Position numbers and translations under genes: made by a program. From Phytophthora quininea (Eukaryota > Oomycota > Peronosporomycetes > Peronosporales > Peronosporaceae), in the NCBI GenBank assembly GCA_011947345.1, contig JAAVTG010000075.1:558001-622000 (forward strand): DNA of 64,000 bases. Reading direction: 5' to 3'. This document shows positions 1-10,289 of the stretch, piece after piece (within the stretch, counting starts at the first letter, position 1; each line of letters begins with the position of its first letter). Under the pieces are notes generated by a model that was not told the DNA's origin, made no database searches, and was given only the letters and a program-made list of their open reading frames with translations.

Positions 1-811
1 ACAGAGTCCTCAATCTCGGCCGTCTTGCTGAAACTCGTGTGCACTGGCCCTGGACACACACACGTCACCGTCACTCCCGTCGACCGCAGCTCGTAACTCA
101 GAGCCTGACTGAAACTGGTCAAAAACGACTTGCTGCTGCCGTAAATTGCCGCCGTGGGCACCGCGAAAACACCAGCGAGAGAGCTGATGTTGAGCACTCG
201 ACCGACCCTCTCTTGATCATCTGCGGGATGATGGCGTGGGTGACTTTCACCACCGCCGTCATGTCCAGCGTCATCATTTCGTCGATCTGTTTGGTGGTGA
301 GCTCGGTGAAGTCCTTGGTCAGACACATCCCTGCATTGTTGACCAGAATGTCGATCACCAGCTCCTTGTCGTGCACGAACTTGACCAGTTTGTCGATACC
401 TTCGGTGGTGGAAAGGTCGCAGGCACAGACCAGCACCTCGACTGGTCTGTTGACGAGCTCGATCTCAGCTCTCATCCGTTCCAAGACAGTCTCGGTCCTG
501 GCAGCTAAGACCAGAGAGTACTTTTGTTCAGACAAGATGTAGGCCATCTCCCGTCCCAGTCCTGCAGAGGCCCCAGTGACCAGAGCGTAGCGTTTGAGCT
601 CGGGATTGGTCGGCTCAAACTTCCAGAGATGGTAGCGCGTCAAGAGCAAGTCGAGACTGGCCAGGATGAAGTATAGGAACAGCAGCACGCGCAGCACCAG
701 CACCACTCTGGCGGCGTCCACGAACAGCAGCGCCAGCACCAGGACGCCCGCCAAATGCGCAGGCTTCCACACCACATTCACGCGTTCACGGCGGCGAGGA
801 GCTTCTGCCAT
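1..811 (-). CDS. Membrane-anchored short-chain dehydrogenase/reductase (3' end beyond the window)
   Basis: NAD(P)-dependent oxidoreductase of the SDR superfamily, resembling 17-beta-hydroxysteroid dehydrogenase/3-ketoacyl reductase types that sit in the ER membrane. The N-terminus (about residues 17-60) is strongly hydrophobic. The dinucleotide motif TGASAGLG follows near residue 80, and NNAG near residue 160. The catalytic YGSSK motif is at 129-143, but in another frame: one base is missing near 204-206, after the residues MIKRGS, and restoring it gives a continuous GRVLNISSLAG segment leading into YGSSK. I read this as a sequence error rather than decay, because everything after it is conserved. 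The reading frame is still open at position 1, so the C-terminus is missing. The substrate (fatty acyl, sterol or other lipid) cannot be told from the sequence. Confidence 0.85.
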
Positions 812-999
812 AGTAGTTGCTTGGAGACTCGGTCAACTGCCACGCACGAAAATTGGGAACTGACCGTTACCGGTATTCTACCGCGACATGGATACACGAG
901 ATGGGACCGATAGTGAAAGCAAATGTATTTGGCCATGCACGGCTAACTACCGTTGTGCATTGGGCCATGATGGCGCGACTTCTGAAGCTCCTGCATCAG

Positions 1000-1200
1000 C
1001 TAGAAGCGCTCTTCGTCGTGGAACGCCAAGTCCGCTGTCAGATGCTGCTGCGTGGGCGACTCGAGAATCTGGAGCTTGATGTCCTTGGTCTGATCGCGAA
1101 CGAGTTGCAGCAAGTTGAAGGCGTCGACCCTGGCTTGTCCTGTGCTTGCCATCGTATCGCCATCGCTGCGACTTTCTTCACGAACTGGACTCGCTAACAT
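1000..1200 (-). CDS. Small ORF paralogous to the C-terminal region of the next gene
   Basis: A 66-residue reading frame. Its middle, beginning VDAFNLLQLVRDQ, resembles the segment ADAFNLVHHVREQ near the C-terminus of the 297-residue protein encoded at 1229-2122. It lies 28 bp downstream of that gene on the same strand. It may be a partial tandem duplicate or a 3' remnant of an older copy. No domain is recognised. It could be a short expressed protein or a gene relic; the paralogy makes it more than a random open frame. Confidence 0.4.
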   Translation of the reverse strand: MLASPVREESRSDGDTMASTGQARVDAFNLLQLVRDQTKDIKLQILESPTQQHLTADLAFHDEERF

Positions 1201-1228
1201 TACCGTATTCCCAACAGTTCGCCGGCAC

Positions 1229-2122
1229 TTAGCGAAACCTCGTTCTCTCGAGATGACGCATCAGCGAACGACGCTCTGCCAGATAGAAGTCCAGGTCTTC
1301 GTTGAGTCGCTGCTTCTTCACCACGTACGAGTTCCCAGGTCGGCGGTTGATCGCGTGCACCGCCACGTCGTGCTCCAGTTTCTCGATCTGCTCGCGGACA
1401 TGGTGCACCAAGTTGAAAGCGTCCGCCCGTTCCTTCAAAGTCATAATCTCACGCTCACTGTCGCTGTTGTCTCCATCTTCCGACGCACTTTTGTGCCCTT
1501 CCTGCTCCGGCTCAGCATCAACTGCTGTCATCGCAGTAGTCGAACTCATCGGGTTGACCAAATGGGACAGATCTGCTCGGTTGTCCGAGTGCGAAGTGGC
1601 CAAAATGAAGGACGTCGGAGGCGGACTATCGGGCTGTTCTTGAACTAGACGAGCCTCTTGAACTGGACTACCAGTTTCATAAGTCGCTGGGTCTGTAGTA
1701 GAACCGTAGGTGACCGGACTACTCGGTTCTCGATACACTGGAGTAGCAGGTTGAACCGGACTACCTGGTATCTCTGTGTTGTTGGTGTCCTCTCTCCTTT
1801 GCTTCTTGGTATCGATGATGAAGGTCATTTCGTTCTGCAGCTCTCGCTTGGTGGGTAGTCTGTAGCTGTCGGGCACTCTACCGTTGATCTTCTTCTGCGC
1901 GATGAGCTCCGTCATCGTCTCCTTGTTGCGGTTCTTGTAGTAGCGCACGCCCAAGTGCACGCACACTCGCCGGAGGTCCTTGTACGAGATGCGCTTGGTC
2001 TCGACGCCCTGGATGGCCGCCGCATAGCTCACCACGCAGCGCTCTCCGTCCTCGACGAGGTCTCGCTGGCGGACGTCGATGTCGTCCACCGTCAGCGTCT
2101 CAAAGTCCAACAGCGACGCCAT
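1229..2122 (-). CDS. Uncharacterised protein, likely oomycete-specific
   Basis: An intact 297-residue frame that I do not recognise. Residues 1-100 look globular (segments such as ISYKDLRRVCVHLGVRYYKN and a KKINGRVPDSYRLPTKREL stretch), which may be a small helical DNA- or protein-binding fold. A low-complexity Pro/Ser/Thr linker follows (about 110-165), then an acidic patch (EDGDNSDSE), then a helical, probably coiled-coil C-terminus (ADAFNLVHHVREQIEKLEHD). There is no signal peptide or membrane segment. A short paralogous fragment of the C-terminal helix lies just downstream (1000-1200). The upstream gene, SRP receptor beta, is divergent and shares the 160-bp intergenic region. Confidence 0.6.
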   Translation of the reverse strand: MASLLDFETLTVDDIDVRQRDLVEDGERCVVSYAAAIQGVETKRISYKDLRRVCVHLGVRYYKNRNKETMTELIAQKKINGRVPDSYRLPTKRELQNEMTFIIDTKKQRREDTNNTEIPGSPVQPATPVYREPSSPVTYGSTTDPATYETGSPVQEARLVQEQPDSPPPTSFILATSHSDNRADLSHLVNPMSSTTAMTAVDAEPEQEGHKSASEDGDNSDSEREIMTLKERADAFNLVHHVREQIEKLEHDVAVHAINRRPGNSYVVKKQRLNEDLDFYLAERRSLMRHLERTRFR

Positions 2123-2284
2123 TCCCAGAGAGAAAACACGGAATGGTAGGGCGGTTCAACGTGTTCAATTGGCCAAAATTCGGTAGTATCGCTCTACCTT
2201 GGGTTTAGTATACACGACGCCCATCACAAAGGTCCATAGAGTGACGTGGTTGCCATTGTTCAAGTCCCTCCCCACTTCGCGAAC

Positions 2285-3054
2285 ATGCTGACGGAGCTGC
2301 TGAACTACAAGATCTACAATGCGCCGGCCTACATGGTCGTACCCTTCGTGGTGCTTGTGGTGGTCTACGTCGTGCTGGTCGTGCGCTTTTTCCTCCACAT
2401 GCGCGGACTCAACGTGAGCTTCACGGGCAAGAAGAAGAAGATGGCGCTACTGTTGGGCCCGCGTGGGGCCGGCAAGACCCAGTTCTTCCACCTCATTCGG
2501 GACGGAGAGCATGTGGATACGGTCAGCTCCATGAAGGAGCAGACGTTCCGCTTCACGGTGCACCACAAGTACAACCCGGACAAGTTCGACGCCGAGCTCA
2601 CGGTCGTGGACTACCCTGGCCACGAGCGACTCCGTTCACGTGTTGCGGAGTTTTACCCCGTGACTGGCTGCATCGCGTTCTTCGTGGACGCGAGCGACGT
2701 GCCGTCGTTCCGCAAGGCTGCAGAGTTCCTGTACGACATCTTTGCCAACAAAAAGGTGAACGACCTAACGCCGCAGATCCTGGTGGCCTGCAACAAGAGT
2801 GATAAGAAGGGGCGGCTAGTCCGCAGGCGGTGCGAGATGCGATGGAGAAGGAGCTGACGCAGCTCAAGACGACGCGCTCGTCGTTGGAGACCGAGGGAGA
2901 TGACGACGAACAGGATCTGTCCCAGGTGCCGGTGGGTCGTGACGGCGCTCCGTTCCAGTTCGATGTGGACTCGCCCTGCGAGATCACCTTTGCCAAGTGC
3001 AGCGTCCAGAACGGAGACATCCACGACGTCGTGAGCTTCATCCAGCAGCACTAA
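2285..3054 (+). CDS. SRPRB: Signal recognition particle receptor subunit beta
   Basis: Small Ras-like GTPase of the SRP receptor. It anchors SR-alpha at the ER membrane during co-translational targeting. I chose the ATG at 2285 (MLTELLNYK). A single membrane segment (about residues 17-37) is followed by a short basic stretch and the G domain: P-loop GPRGAGKT, G3 DYPGHERL and G4 CNKSD. After CNKSDKKG the frame breaks at the G-run 2810-2813. Adding one G restores the reading frame through QAVRDAMEKELTQL to the stop at 3052-3054, ending in the usual C-terminal helix. Corrected length is about 256 residues, normal for the family. The break is most simply a homopolymer undercall. Confidence 0.88.
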
Positions 3055-3188
3055 AGTATGAGAGCACTGGGGGTATCAACTGCCCATGCGACGCGATGTT
3101 GCAGCTAATACACAGTGCTTCTAGTGTCTGGTTTTGTTGGTGGTGCTATTTGCCCAAGTGTTCTCAACGCTCACCTTTTGTTGCTAGT

Positions 3189-4006
3189 CTATTGGCCAAG
3201 GCTGGCGCTGGCGTTGCCTAGTCCATACAGCTGCCCCGAGTACTTTGCTGCGTTGTCCACTTCGCCTTCGAAGAAGACCTCGACCATCTTGAAGAAGGTG
3301 GCGGCTGTGAGCAGAGCGTCCGAGCCAGCCTGGTGCATTGTGCCTATTCTCTCCACTTTCAAGTCCTCGGCCAGTCGACTGAGCCCTCCCACTTGTCAAA
3401 ATCCATGGCCACGTGCTTGAGGTCGTATGTGGCCGGGAAGTACGTATGCAGCAAGTCGAAGAACGTCTCTTCCTCCGCTGGCAGCGGGGCGCACGTCAAC
3501 ACCTTCAGCAGGTACCCAAAGTCCGACGAGCCGTGGAAGCTCACCCACTTGATATTGTCGCCCAGCACGAGGCCTGAGGGCACTAGCAGCTCGCCAAACT
3601 TTGCAACTTCAATGCCCTGCTCCTCGTGCTTGGCAAAGTCGATTCCTGCCTGCTTGAGGATCTCGATCGAGTCTTGGGCGTACATGTCCTCGCTTAAGCT
3701 AAACTTGAAGTTGAACTGCCACACGGGGAGGTCCTCCATGTACGATCCGTCCTCGTTGAAGAAGGCAACGCCCAGCTGGATGATGCGCAGCAAGTCTACG
3801 TTGCAGCGCAGCGTCTGGTACTGATAGTCGGACGACGTGGTGAACGAGCCGATGGGGCGCGCCACGACGCCCGGGTACTCGGTGTCCATGGCCACGTAAC
3901 AGCCGCGCGTCACCACCTCTCGGATCACCTTCATAGTTTCTTCCAAGTTGGTGGACCACACGTCTCGGATCTCCACCTCCGCGGGCATGGGGCGCGCCGT
4001 CAGCAT
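3189..4006 (-). CDS. CAF1: CCR4-NOT complex deadenylase CAF1/POP2
   Basis: DEDD-family poly(A)-specific 3' exoribonuclease that shortens mRNA tails as part of CCR4-NOT. The four acidic residues are visible: Asp and Glu in AMDTEYPG (about residue 40), Asp in [10 protein letters not shown], and the last Asp in AGSDALLT. Spacing and length (about 270 residues) fit the single-domain CAF1 family. The C-terminal 66 residues are in another frame. The break lies at the G-runs of the coding strand at about 3383-3390, and one extra G joins MDFDKW to [10 protein letters not shown]. Convergent with SRP receptor beta, with a 134-bp gap. No intron is seen. Confidence 0.88.
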
Positions 4007-4355
4007 GGCAACAGAGCGACTTGAGTCCGCTATGTCTCGACTCTTGGCTTTAGAAGCTTGGACCTCTGGTGTTACGCAGTGCGCGGAGGCCGGAGGCGGC
4101 TTGATCGAACTGCAAGAGAGTCGGTCAAGTGAAGCTGTAAGAGAGACGCCTACTGAAGAGGCACAAGCGACGTAAGAGGCTCCACAAGCAGCCGACTCGG
4201 CAAGAAGCTCGCGTTCCTCTTGAGACTTTGGGGAGCTGCAGGAGTGATCGCACTTAAGCGAGATGCATCGATTTGATTGGTGAATACATTGTCATTATTG
4301 TCATTGGTCGAAAAGATTTTAGGTTTATAGCGTCCACACATTGCGATCGAGGAGC

Positions 4356-5338
4356 ATGCTGGCGGCCAAAGTGTTGGTGCGTACGCGCGTGCTGCGCCGC
4401 TCCGCGACTGCAAAATGCGCGTCTATAGTGGCCAACACGGTGGCGGGCAATCTAGGCACGGTTTTCCCGCGTCAAACGGCCCAGAACTCGCCTATCTCGC
4501 GCTGTTTCTCTTCTGAGGATACACCGAAGCAAGATGACGATGGAAAGGAGCCGCTGGGGGCGATTTGGAGCCGGAAATGAAGCCTCTGAACGGGGAACTA
4601 AGTCCTCTGGAGAAGCTGATGCAGCACTCGCAGCAGTTCCGCATGGAGATGAACAACGACGACGACGAAGACGATGATGACGGGCATGGCGCTGATGATG
4701 ACGACGCAGTAGACCAAGACAATGACCAGCCAAGACCCAGCAAATTCAGGCCGGACAGCTCGGTCGGAGCAGGATTCAAGAGACGTGAGCGCCGTCGTGG
4801 CGATGCCTGGCAGTCCAAAGTTGCCAAGAGGGTCGAGCAACGACTCGCCCAAAAGAGCCTGGATGACCTGGACTTCTCGGAGCTCGAGAGCGTTTGGGGC
4901 AAACGCGAGCTAAAGGAACGCAAGTTCCACCAGGCGCTGCGTCGAGAACAGGACAAGGATCATGTGTGTCAGAACTGCGGCGAGATCGGACACCGTGCGA
5001 GGAACTGTCTGGTGCCGCGGATCTGCTCCAACTGCGGCAACCTCGGCCACTCGTCTGCTGCGTGCAGGCTCCCGAGACTGTCCGTGGACGAGTACTTGGA
5101 GAAGGAACAGCGTTTCCGATCGAAAAAGAAGACGCGACAAAAACTGCAGGAGGAACTGGACAAGAAGAAACAGGTAGCCCTGAACCCGCGCCCAGCTGAG
5201 GTGCCAGTAGCCGACTTCACCAAGCGCAATGAGCAACTGTACGCAGAGCTGGATGCGGAGATCGATGAGTATGTTGAAAGGTATGACCGCATGATGCAGA
5301 ACCGACAAGAGAAGAAAGACAGCGGGAACGACGCATAA
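4356..5338 (+). CDS. Mitochondrial-type zinc-knuckle (CCHC x2) protein
   Basis: Nucleic-acid-binding candidate with two CCHC zinc knuckles, CQNCGEIGHRARNC and CSNCGNLGHSSAAC. The ATG at 4356 opens an Arg/Ser/Ala-rich, acid-free N-terminus (MLAAKVLVRTRVLRRSATAK) typical of a mitochondrial presequence. An acidic Asp run, a basic helical region, the knuckles and a long charged helix with coiled-coil character follow. The two parts are joined across the G-run at 4556-4560 by adding one G (EPLGGDLEPEMKP). Residues after the knuckles are rich in Lys, Arg and Glu. The role could be mitochondrial RNA processing or ribosome assembly; the targeting and function are inference from composition only. Confidence 0.65.
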
Positions 5339-5422
5339 CTGGGTGCGTCCAAGACGAACAGATACCTGGTCAGCGCAATCAACTCGTGTACTTACTTGGA
5401 CGAACGTCTTACGACCTACCTT

Positions 5423-8400
5423 TCAAAAGATGCTAGCACTACTACCTTCCTTCTTTCGCGAGAGGCCCGTCAGAAAGCCATTGCGCCGCTTAATTGGAGG
5501 CTCCAAAGCCGCCGCCACCAGGGTGTACAGCGTCAACACTTCGCCGGGCAGAACGTCCACCGTGTTCTTGCCGCCGAGGTTGACGGTGCGACCACCCTGA
5601 CGTTTGAGCAGGTTGATGCCACGCGCACCGGGCTCCCCACCTTCCAGGCCATAGGGCTGGAAGGCACGACGTTCGGACAGAATGCTAACCGTCATGCCCT
5701 GCAGGAATTCAATCTGACGCACAACGCCGTCGCCGCCGCGGTATTGACCAGCACCTCCAGACCCTCCGCGAAGGTGGAAGGCGCGTAGCAACACAGGGAA
5801 GCGCTTTTCCAGGATTTCTGGGTCCGTGATGCGCGTGTTGGTCATGTGCGTGTGAATACCGCTACGGCCATTCCACGATGGGCCCGCACCAGCACCGCCA
5901 GCGATGGTCTCATAGTACCCACCAAGCGTGGCACTGCCAAAGGTAAGGTTGTTCATGCAACCCTGGGAAGCCGCACAAGCACCAAAGGCCTTGAGAATTA
6001 CATCGGTAATGCGTTGACTCGTGAGCACATTGCCACCGACAACGGCAGCGTTTGCACTGGGGTTCAAGATGCTGCCCTCGCTGGGAAAGCGCACTTCGAT
6101 AGGCGTCAGGCAGCCTTGGTTTAAAGGCAGATCCTCGCCAGGCAGTAGGCAGCGCAAGCAGTAGATGATCGCCGAGTACGTCACAGCAGGAGGCGTGTTG
6201 ACATTGCCAAAGACTTCAGGCCCAGTGCCAGCGAAGTCAAACACTGCAGAGTTCGATCGACGGTCGATCGAAATGCGCAGCGCAATTTTGGTGCCGTCGT
6301 CCATGAAGTCTTCCGCATACACGACACCAACTTCAGGTAGCTGCTTCTGAAGCGAGAACTCGTGCAGCATGTTACGCACAGCGATCTCAGCAGCTTGCTG
6401 GATGTAGTTCATGTAGGCAGTGACAACAGGCAAAGAGTACTCGGCGCACAGCTCGTGCATCAGTACCACACCACGACGATTAGCTGCCACCTGGGCACGC
6501 AGGTCGGACAGGTTGTCGCGCAAGTTGCGCGTTCCAATGCATGGTCTGCCCATGTCGTCCACGCGGTCTTTCTGAAGGAGGATGTCAGTGATCTCCTTCT
6601 CGCGGAACTCACCGACCTTGCTGTCGACCAATTTGAAGGCTACAATTGCGGCGCCTTCCTCAGACAGAGTTTTTGATAGAGGCGGCATTGACCCAGGCGA
6701 GATGCCGCCGATATCTGCGTGGTGGCCACGACTAGCAACAAAGAACTCGATTTTGCCGCTAGTCTGGTCAAAGACGGGCGTGATAACTGTGATGTCTGGG
6801 AGGTGCGAGCCACCTGCTAGTTGGGGATGGTTCGACACCAACACGTCTCCGTCGTGGAGATCATCGCCCCAGTGCTTGAGTTGGGCCCGCACAGCTTGCT
6901 GCATGGCTCCAAGATGAACTGGAAGGTGCGGAGCATTCGCGACAAGACCGCCGTCCGGTCCGAACAAAGCGCACGAAAAGTCGAGTCTCTCCTTGATATT
7001 CACCGACACGGAAGTACGCGCCAACGTACGGCCCATTTGCTCGGCGATACCCATAAAGCGATGGGAGAACACTGATAGTTGGATCGGGTCTAGCGGAACG
7101 TCTTCCGAGCGAGTAATTGCTGGCTCTTTATCGGGTTGTCGGGAGGATCCTGCACCAAATACCAAGAAGAGATCGCCACTAGGCATGACCTGCACTTGCC
7201 ACTCCGGCTCCACGACGACCGTCGCTGTGCCTTGCATAATAATCGCTGGACCTTGATATTTGGCACCACGCTTCTCCATCAGCTCCTCGTGAAGATACAC
7301 TGGGATTTCCTTCCACTTCCTCTCCTGTTCAAAGTAAAACTGGGTCATTGAGTGCGGTGCGCACGGGTCCACAATGTCAGTTGAAGTGCTTGCTGCCTTC
7401 AAGGCAGGATCTTTCAAATCTGGGGACACGGTAGCACGAACTCGGACGTCATCGATGAGGATCGACCGGTTCTGCAGTACGAAACCAAACTCGCGCTGAT
7501 ACTTCTCTACGAAGTTGGACTCGAAGTCAAACGCGGCCAGGGCACCCGCGCTAGTCGTAGGTGCTTCACCCTTAGCACCCACAGGACCGCGCGTCATAAC
7601 AGCGTTGTCAGTCCCCTCATAGCGCATGTTGAGGAAGTATTGCACTTGCACGTCCTCGTGCTGGAACCCGTCAGCAACCAGTTCGTCAATAACTTCTTGT
7701 GCGATCTTGGTTAGGCTGCTGACCAATGCCGGCTTACTGGAAGCGCTGTATTCTGCCGATGAAGGCAGTTGCTTATCCACGACACTATCCGCTACGCTCA
7801 AGCCATAGGCTGAGAGAATACCGCTGTAACGGTGGATGTATACGTTTCCCATGCCCAACGCCTTGGCGATGGAGCATGCGTGTTGTGGCCCTGCCCCTCC
7901 GAAGCAAGCCAGAATATGTGTGCTGATATCGTATCCCTTCATCTGCGTCAGGTTACGAATCGGACGGCACATTGCCTCATTAGCAACTCGCAGGAAACCC
8001 GAGGCCACTTCTTCCATCGTGTACTTGGCGCCATTCGCACCAGCGGAGGTGTTGATCTCTTTCGTAAGCGCTTCGAAAGCCTTACGAGACCCATCAACAT
8101 CCAGAGGCTCGTCCTCATTGGGGCCAAAGATCTTGGGGAAGAAATCGGGAAGAATACGCCCAGTCACGAGGTTGGCGTCGGTCACACTCAAGTGTCCATT
8201 CTTGCGGTAGCACACGGGTCCTGGGTGCGCGCGTACAGACTCTGGGCCAACGAGGAAGAGGCCGTTCTTGTAAAAGAGGCGCGAACCACCTCCCGCAGCG
8301 ACAGTTTGGATATCCAACTGCGGTGCACGTACCGTCACGTTGGCCGTCACGCTCTCGAGCACGTGCTCAAACTTGCCATCAAATCGAGACACATCCGTGG

Positions 8401-9544
8401 AAGTACCTCCCATGTCAAAGCCGATGACCGCAGGACGCTCACTCGTAGTGCTCGATGTCTCGGGCGGTCGCGTCGTGCGTGCGTAGCCCACGACACCGCC
8501 TGCTGGGCCCGACAGAATGGCACGATGACCGTGGAAGTGTTTCATCCTAGCCAAACCGCCATCGCTCTGCATGAAGCTAATGTTGACTTGGTCGAGGCCA
8601 TCATCGAAGCCGGCGCAGAACGAAGCCACGTACTTCTTGATCACTGGCGTCAGATACGCATCCGCACACGTCGTGAAGCCGCGAGGCACAGCCTTCACCA
8701 TGGGCATCACCTCCGACGACAGCGACACCTGCGTGAAGCCTAGCTTGGTCGCGATGTCACGAACCTGCTGCTCATGTCGAGGGAACGTGTACGAGTGAAG
8801 CAGCACAATGGCCACACTCTCAATTCCATCGTCGCGAGCCGCTTGCAGCTTGTTCGTAATGTCTCCACATCCAGCTCCTTGATGACACGGATGTAGTCTC
8901 CGCTGATACCCTTTGCATCAGTCGGCAGACGATCTTTCTCATCGTTCACGTGCTGCAGACGCTCGTCCACTTCAATCACTGAGTCATAGAGAGTCTGCAG
9001 AGAATAAGAAGGCACATAGCGCATCGTTAGTGCACTTGCTTCAAGCAAAATGTTCTGCAAATCGTGTCAAGTGCTTGCACATACATCGGGCATGTGGATC
9101 TCCAGGTCAAAGATCTTGGGGCGGCTCTGGTTGCCGATGTACAGTAGATCATGGAAGCCCTGGGTAGTCACGAGCACGGTGCGCTCTCCATTGCGCTCGA
9201 GCAGCGCGTTGGTGGCGACCGTCGTGCCCATCCGGATGCTTTGGATCTTGGACGTGTCGACCGATTGCTCTCTCGGGTGGGGGACGCCCGTCATGAGCTC
9301 CAGCACGCGGCGGATGCCCTCTCTGCAGGCATACGATATGTATTAGTATGTATTTTATAATATTATTATAAATAATTTGTTTGTACCGAGGGGCATCTGG
9401 GTAGTTGGCGGGATCCTCCGACAGGAGTTTGATGACCTTTGGCTGGACGTCTACGACGTCTCCCTGGGCGTCCAGCACGTCCATCTCGGCGTAGACGTCG
9501 GTGAAAGTGCCGCCGCGGTCGATGGCGAAGCGGAACACGCGCAT
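5423..9544 (-). CDS. OPLAH: 5-oxoprolinase (ATP-hydrolysing)
   Basis: Cytosolic enzyme of the gamma-glutamyl cycle that opens 5-oxo-L-proline to L-glutamate using ATP. It has the hydantoinase A/B architecture: the HyuA N-domain begins [15 protein letters not shown], the HyuA core has [15 protein letters not shown], and the HyuB half includes [16 protein letters not shown] and ends in a [14 protein letters not shown] segment. I read two introns: 9323-9386 (64 bp; joins DAPR to EGIRRVLEL) and 8995-9084 (90 bp; joins HMPD to [11 protein letters not shown]). One base is missing at 8849-8851, where an extra A restores [14 protein letters not shown]. Corrected length is about 1300 residues, as expected for the eukaryotic enzyme. 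Start chosen at the ATG at 9544, just before the conserved FAIDRGGTF. Confidence 0.92.
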
Positions 9545-9562
9545 GGCCGATGAAGTGGGCAA

Positions 9563-10289
9563 CTAACTTCCTGGTCTGGAAGCTCGAGGTCTTCTGCGTG
9601 GGCTGGCGATTTGAAGAATGACGGACAAGAGCGTCGCTCCCTGCTGCTAAATGACGGCGTCATTTTGAGATAGGAGCCCATCTCCGCCGAGTCCTGCAAG
9701 ACGGACTGGAGGAAACCTGCGCTGTATGTCGGTGCAAGCGCCGCAGCAATGGACAGGCTCGTGAACATTGCATCTGGTCTTGACCAGCGAATACTGTGCA
9801 GCTCGAGTGGCAACACCGTGTGGTGGGGAACTCGTTAGATCATCAATTGCCGCCGTAGGAGAACAATGGTGATTTGATGACTCGAGATTTGAGCGCTGCA
9901 GCAGCGTAACGTGCTCCGCAAGGCGGACGGACCTTGTGAACAGTGTGAGCAATCGAGGCTATTGACCTCGTTGAAAACGGAATGCAGCATCAAGACCCCT
10001 ACATTTTTCACCGGTGGTCCAAAGGCTACAACTTCAACGTCCCAGACCGGAGAAACCCCGCCCAAGCTCGACCAAACTGCAGTCTACGATCTATCCCCAT
10101 GGGACGTTCGTGTACGAGAGCAAGTCTCTTCCTCCCCTCGTCCCCAAACAGCTCGGTCGTGTTTTGCCTCGTCACCTTTTCACGGGAAATCTTGTTGAAC
10201 TTGAACAGGCGCGTATCTATCTCTGGCGGTCGCTCATTCCTGGTGTCAGATCAAGATTTCGCAGCTCCTACGTAAGTGCTCTGCCAGCC
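9563..10289. other. Intergenic between divergent 5-oxoprolinase and kinesin genes
   Basis: Divergent intergenic region. Several overlapping short open frames on both strands (for example 9911-10198 and 9982-10275, plus) share no consistent codon pattern and match nothing I recognise. It should hold both promoters and the 5' leaders. The segment 9982-10060 translates to a plausible globular stretch (QHQDPYIFHRWSKGYNFN), so a small exon cannot be excluded. Confidence 0.4.

Noticed and set aside
2810..2830. Programmed frameshift in SRP receptor beta (and similar breaks in other housekeeping genes)
   Set aside because: The same one-base loss recurs in many unrelated genes at homopolymers, and no slippery heptamer or downstream structure is apparent. 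Sequence error is simpler.
7832..8743. 303-residue plus-strand frame inside 5-oxoprolinase
   Set aside because: Antisense to a strongly conserved coding region with clear motifs.
5423..9544. Bacterial transfer of 5-oxoprolinase
   Set aside because: Two spliceosomal introns and the fused eukaryotic length argue for the normal eukaryotic gene.
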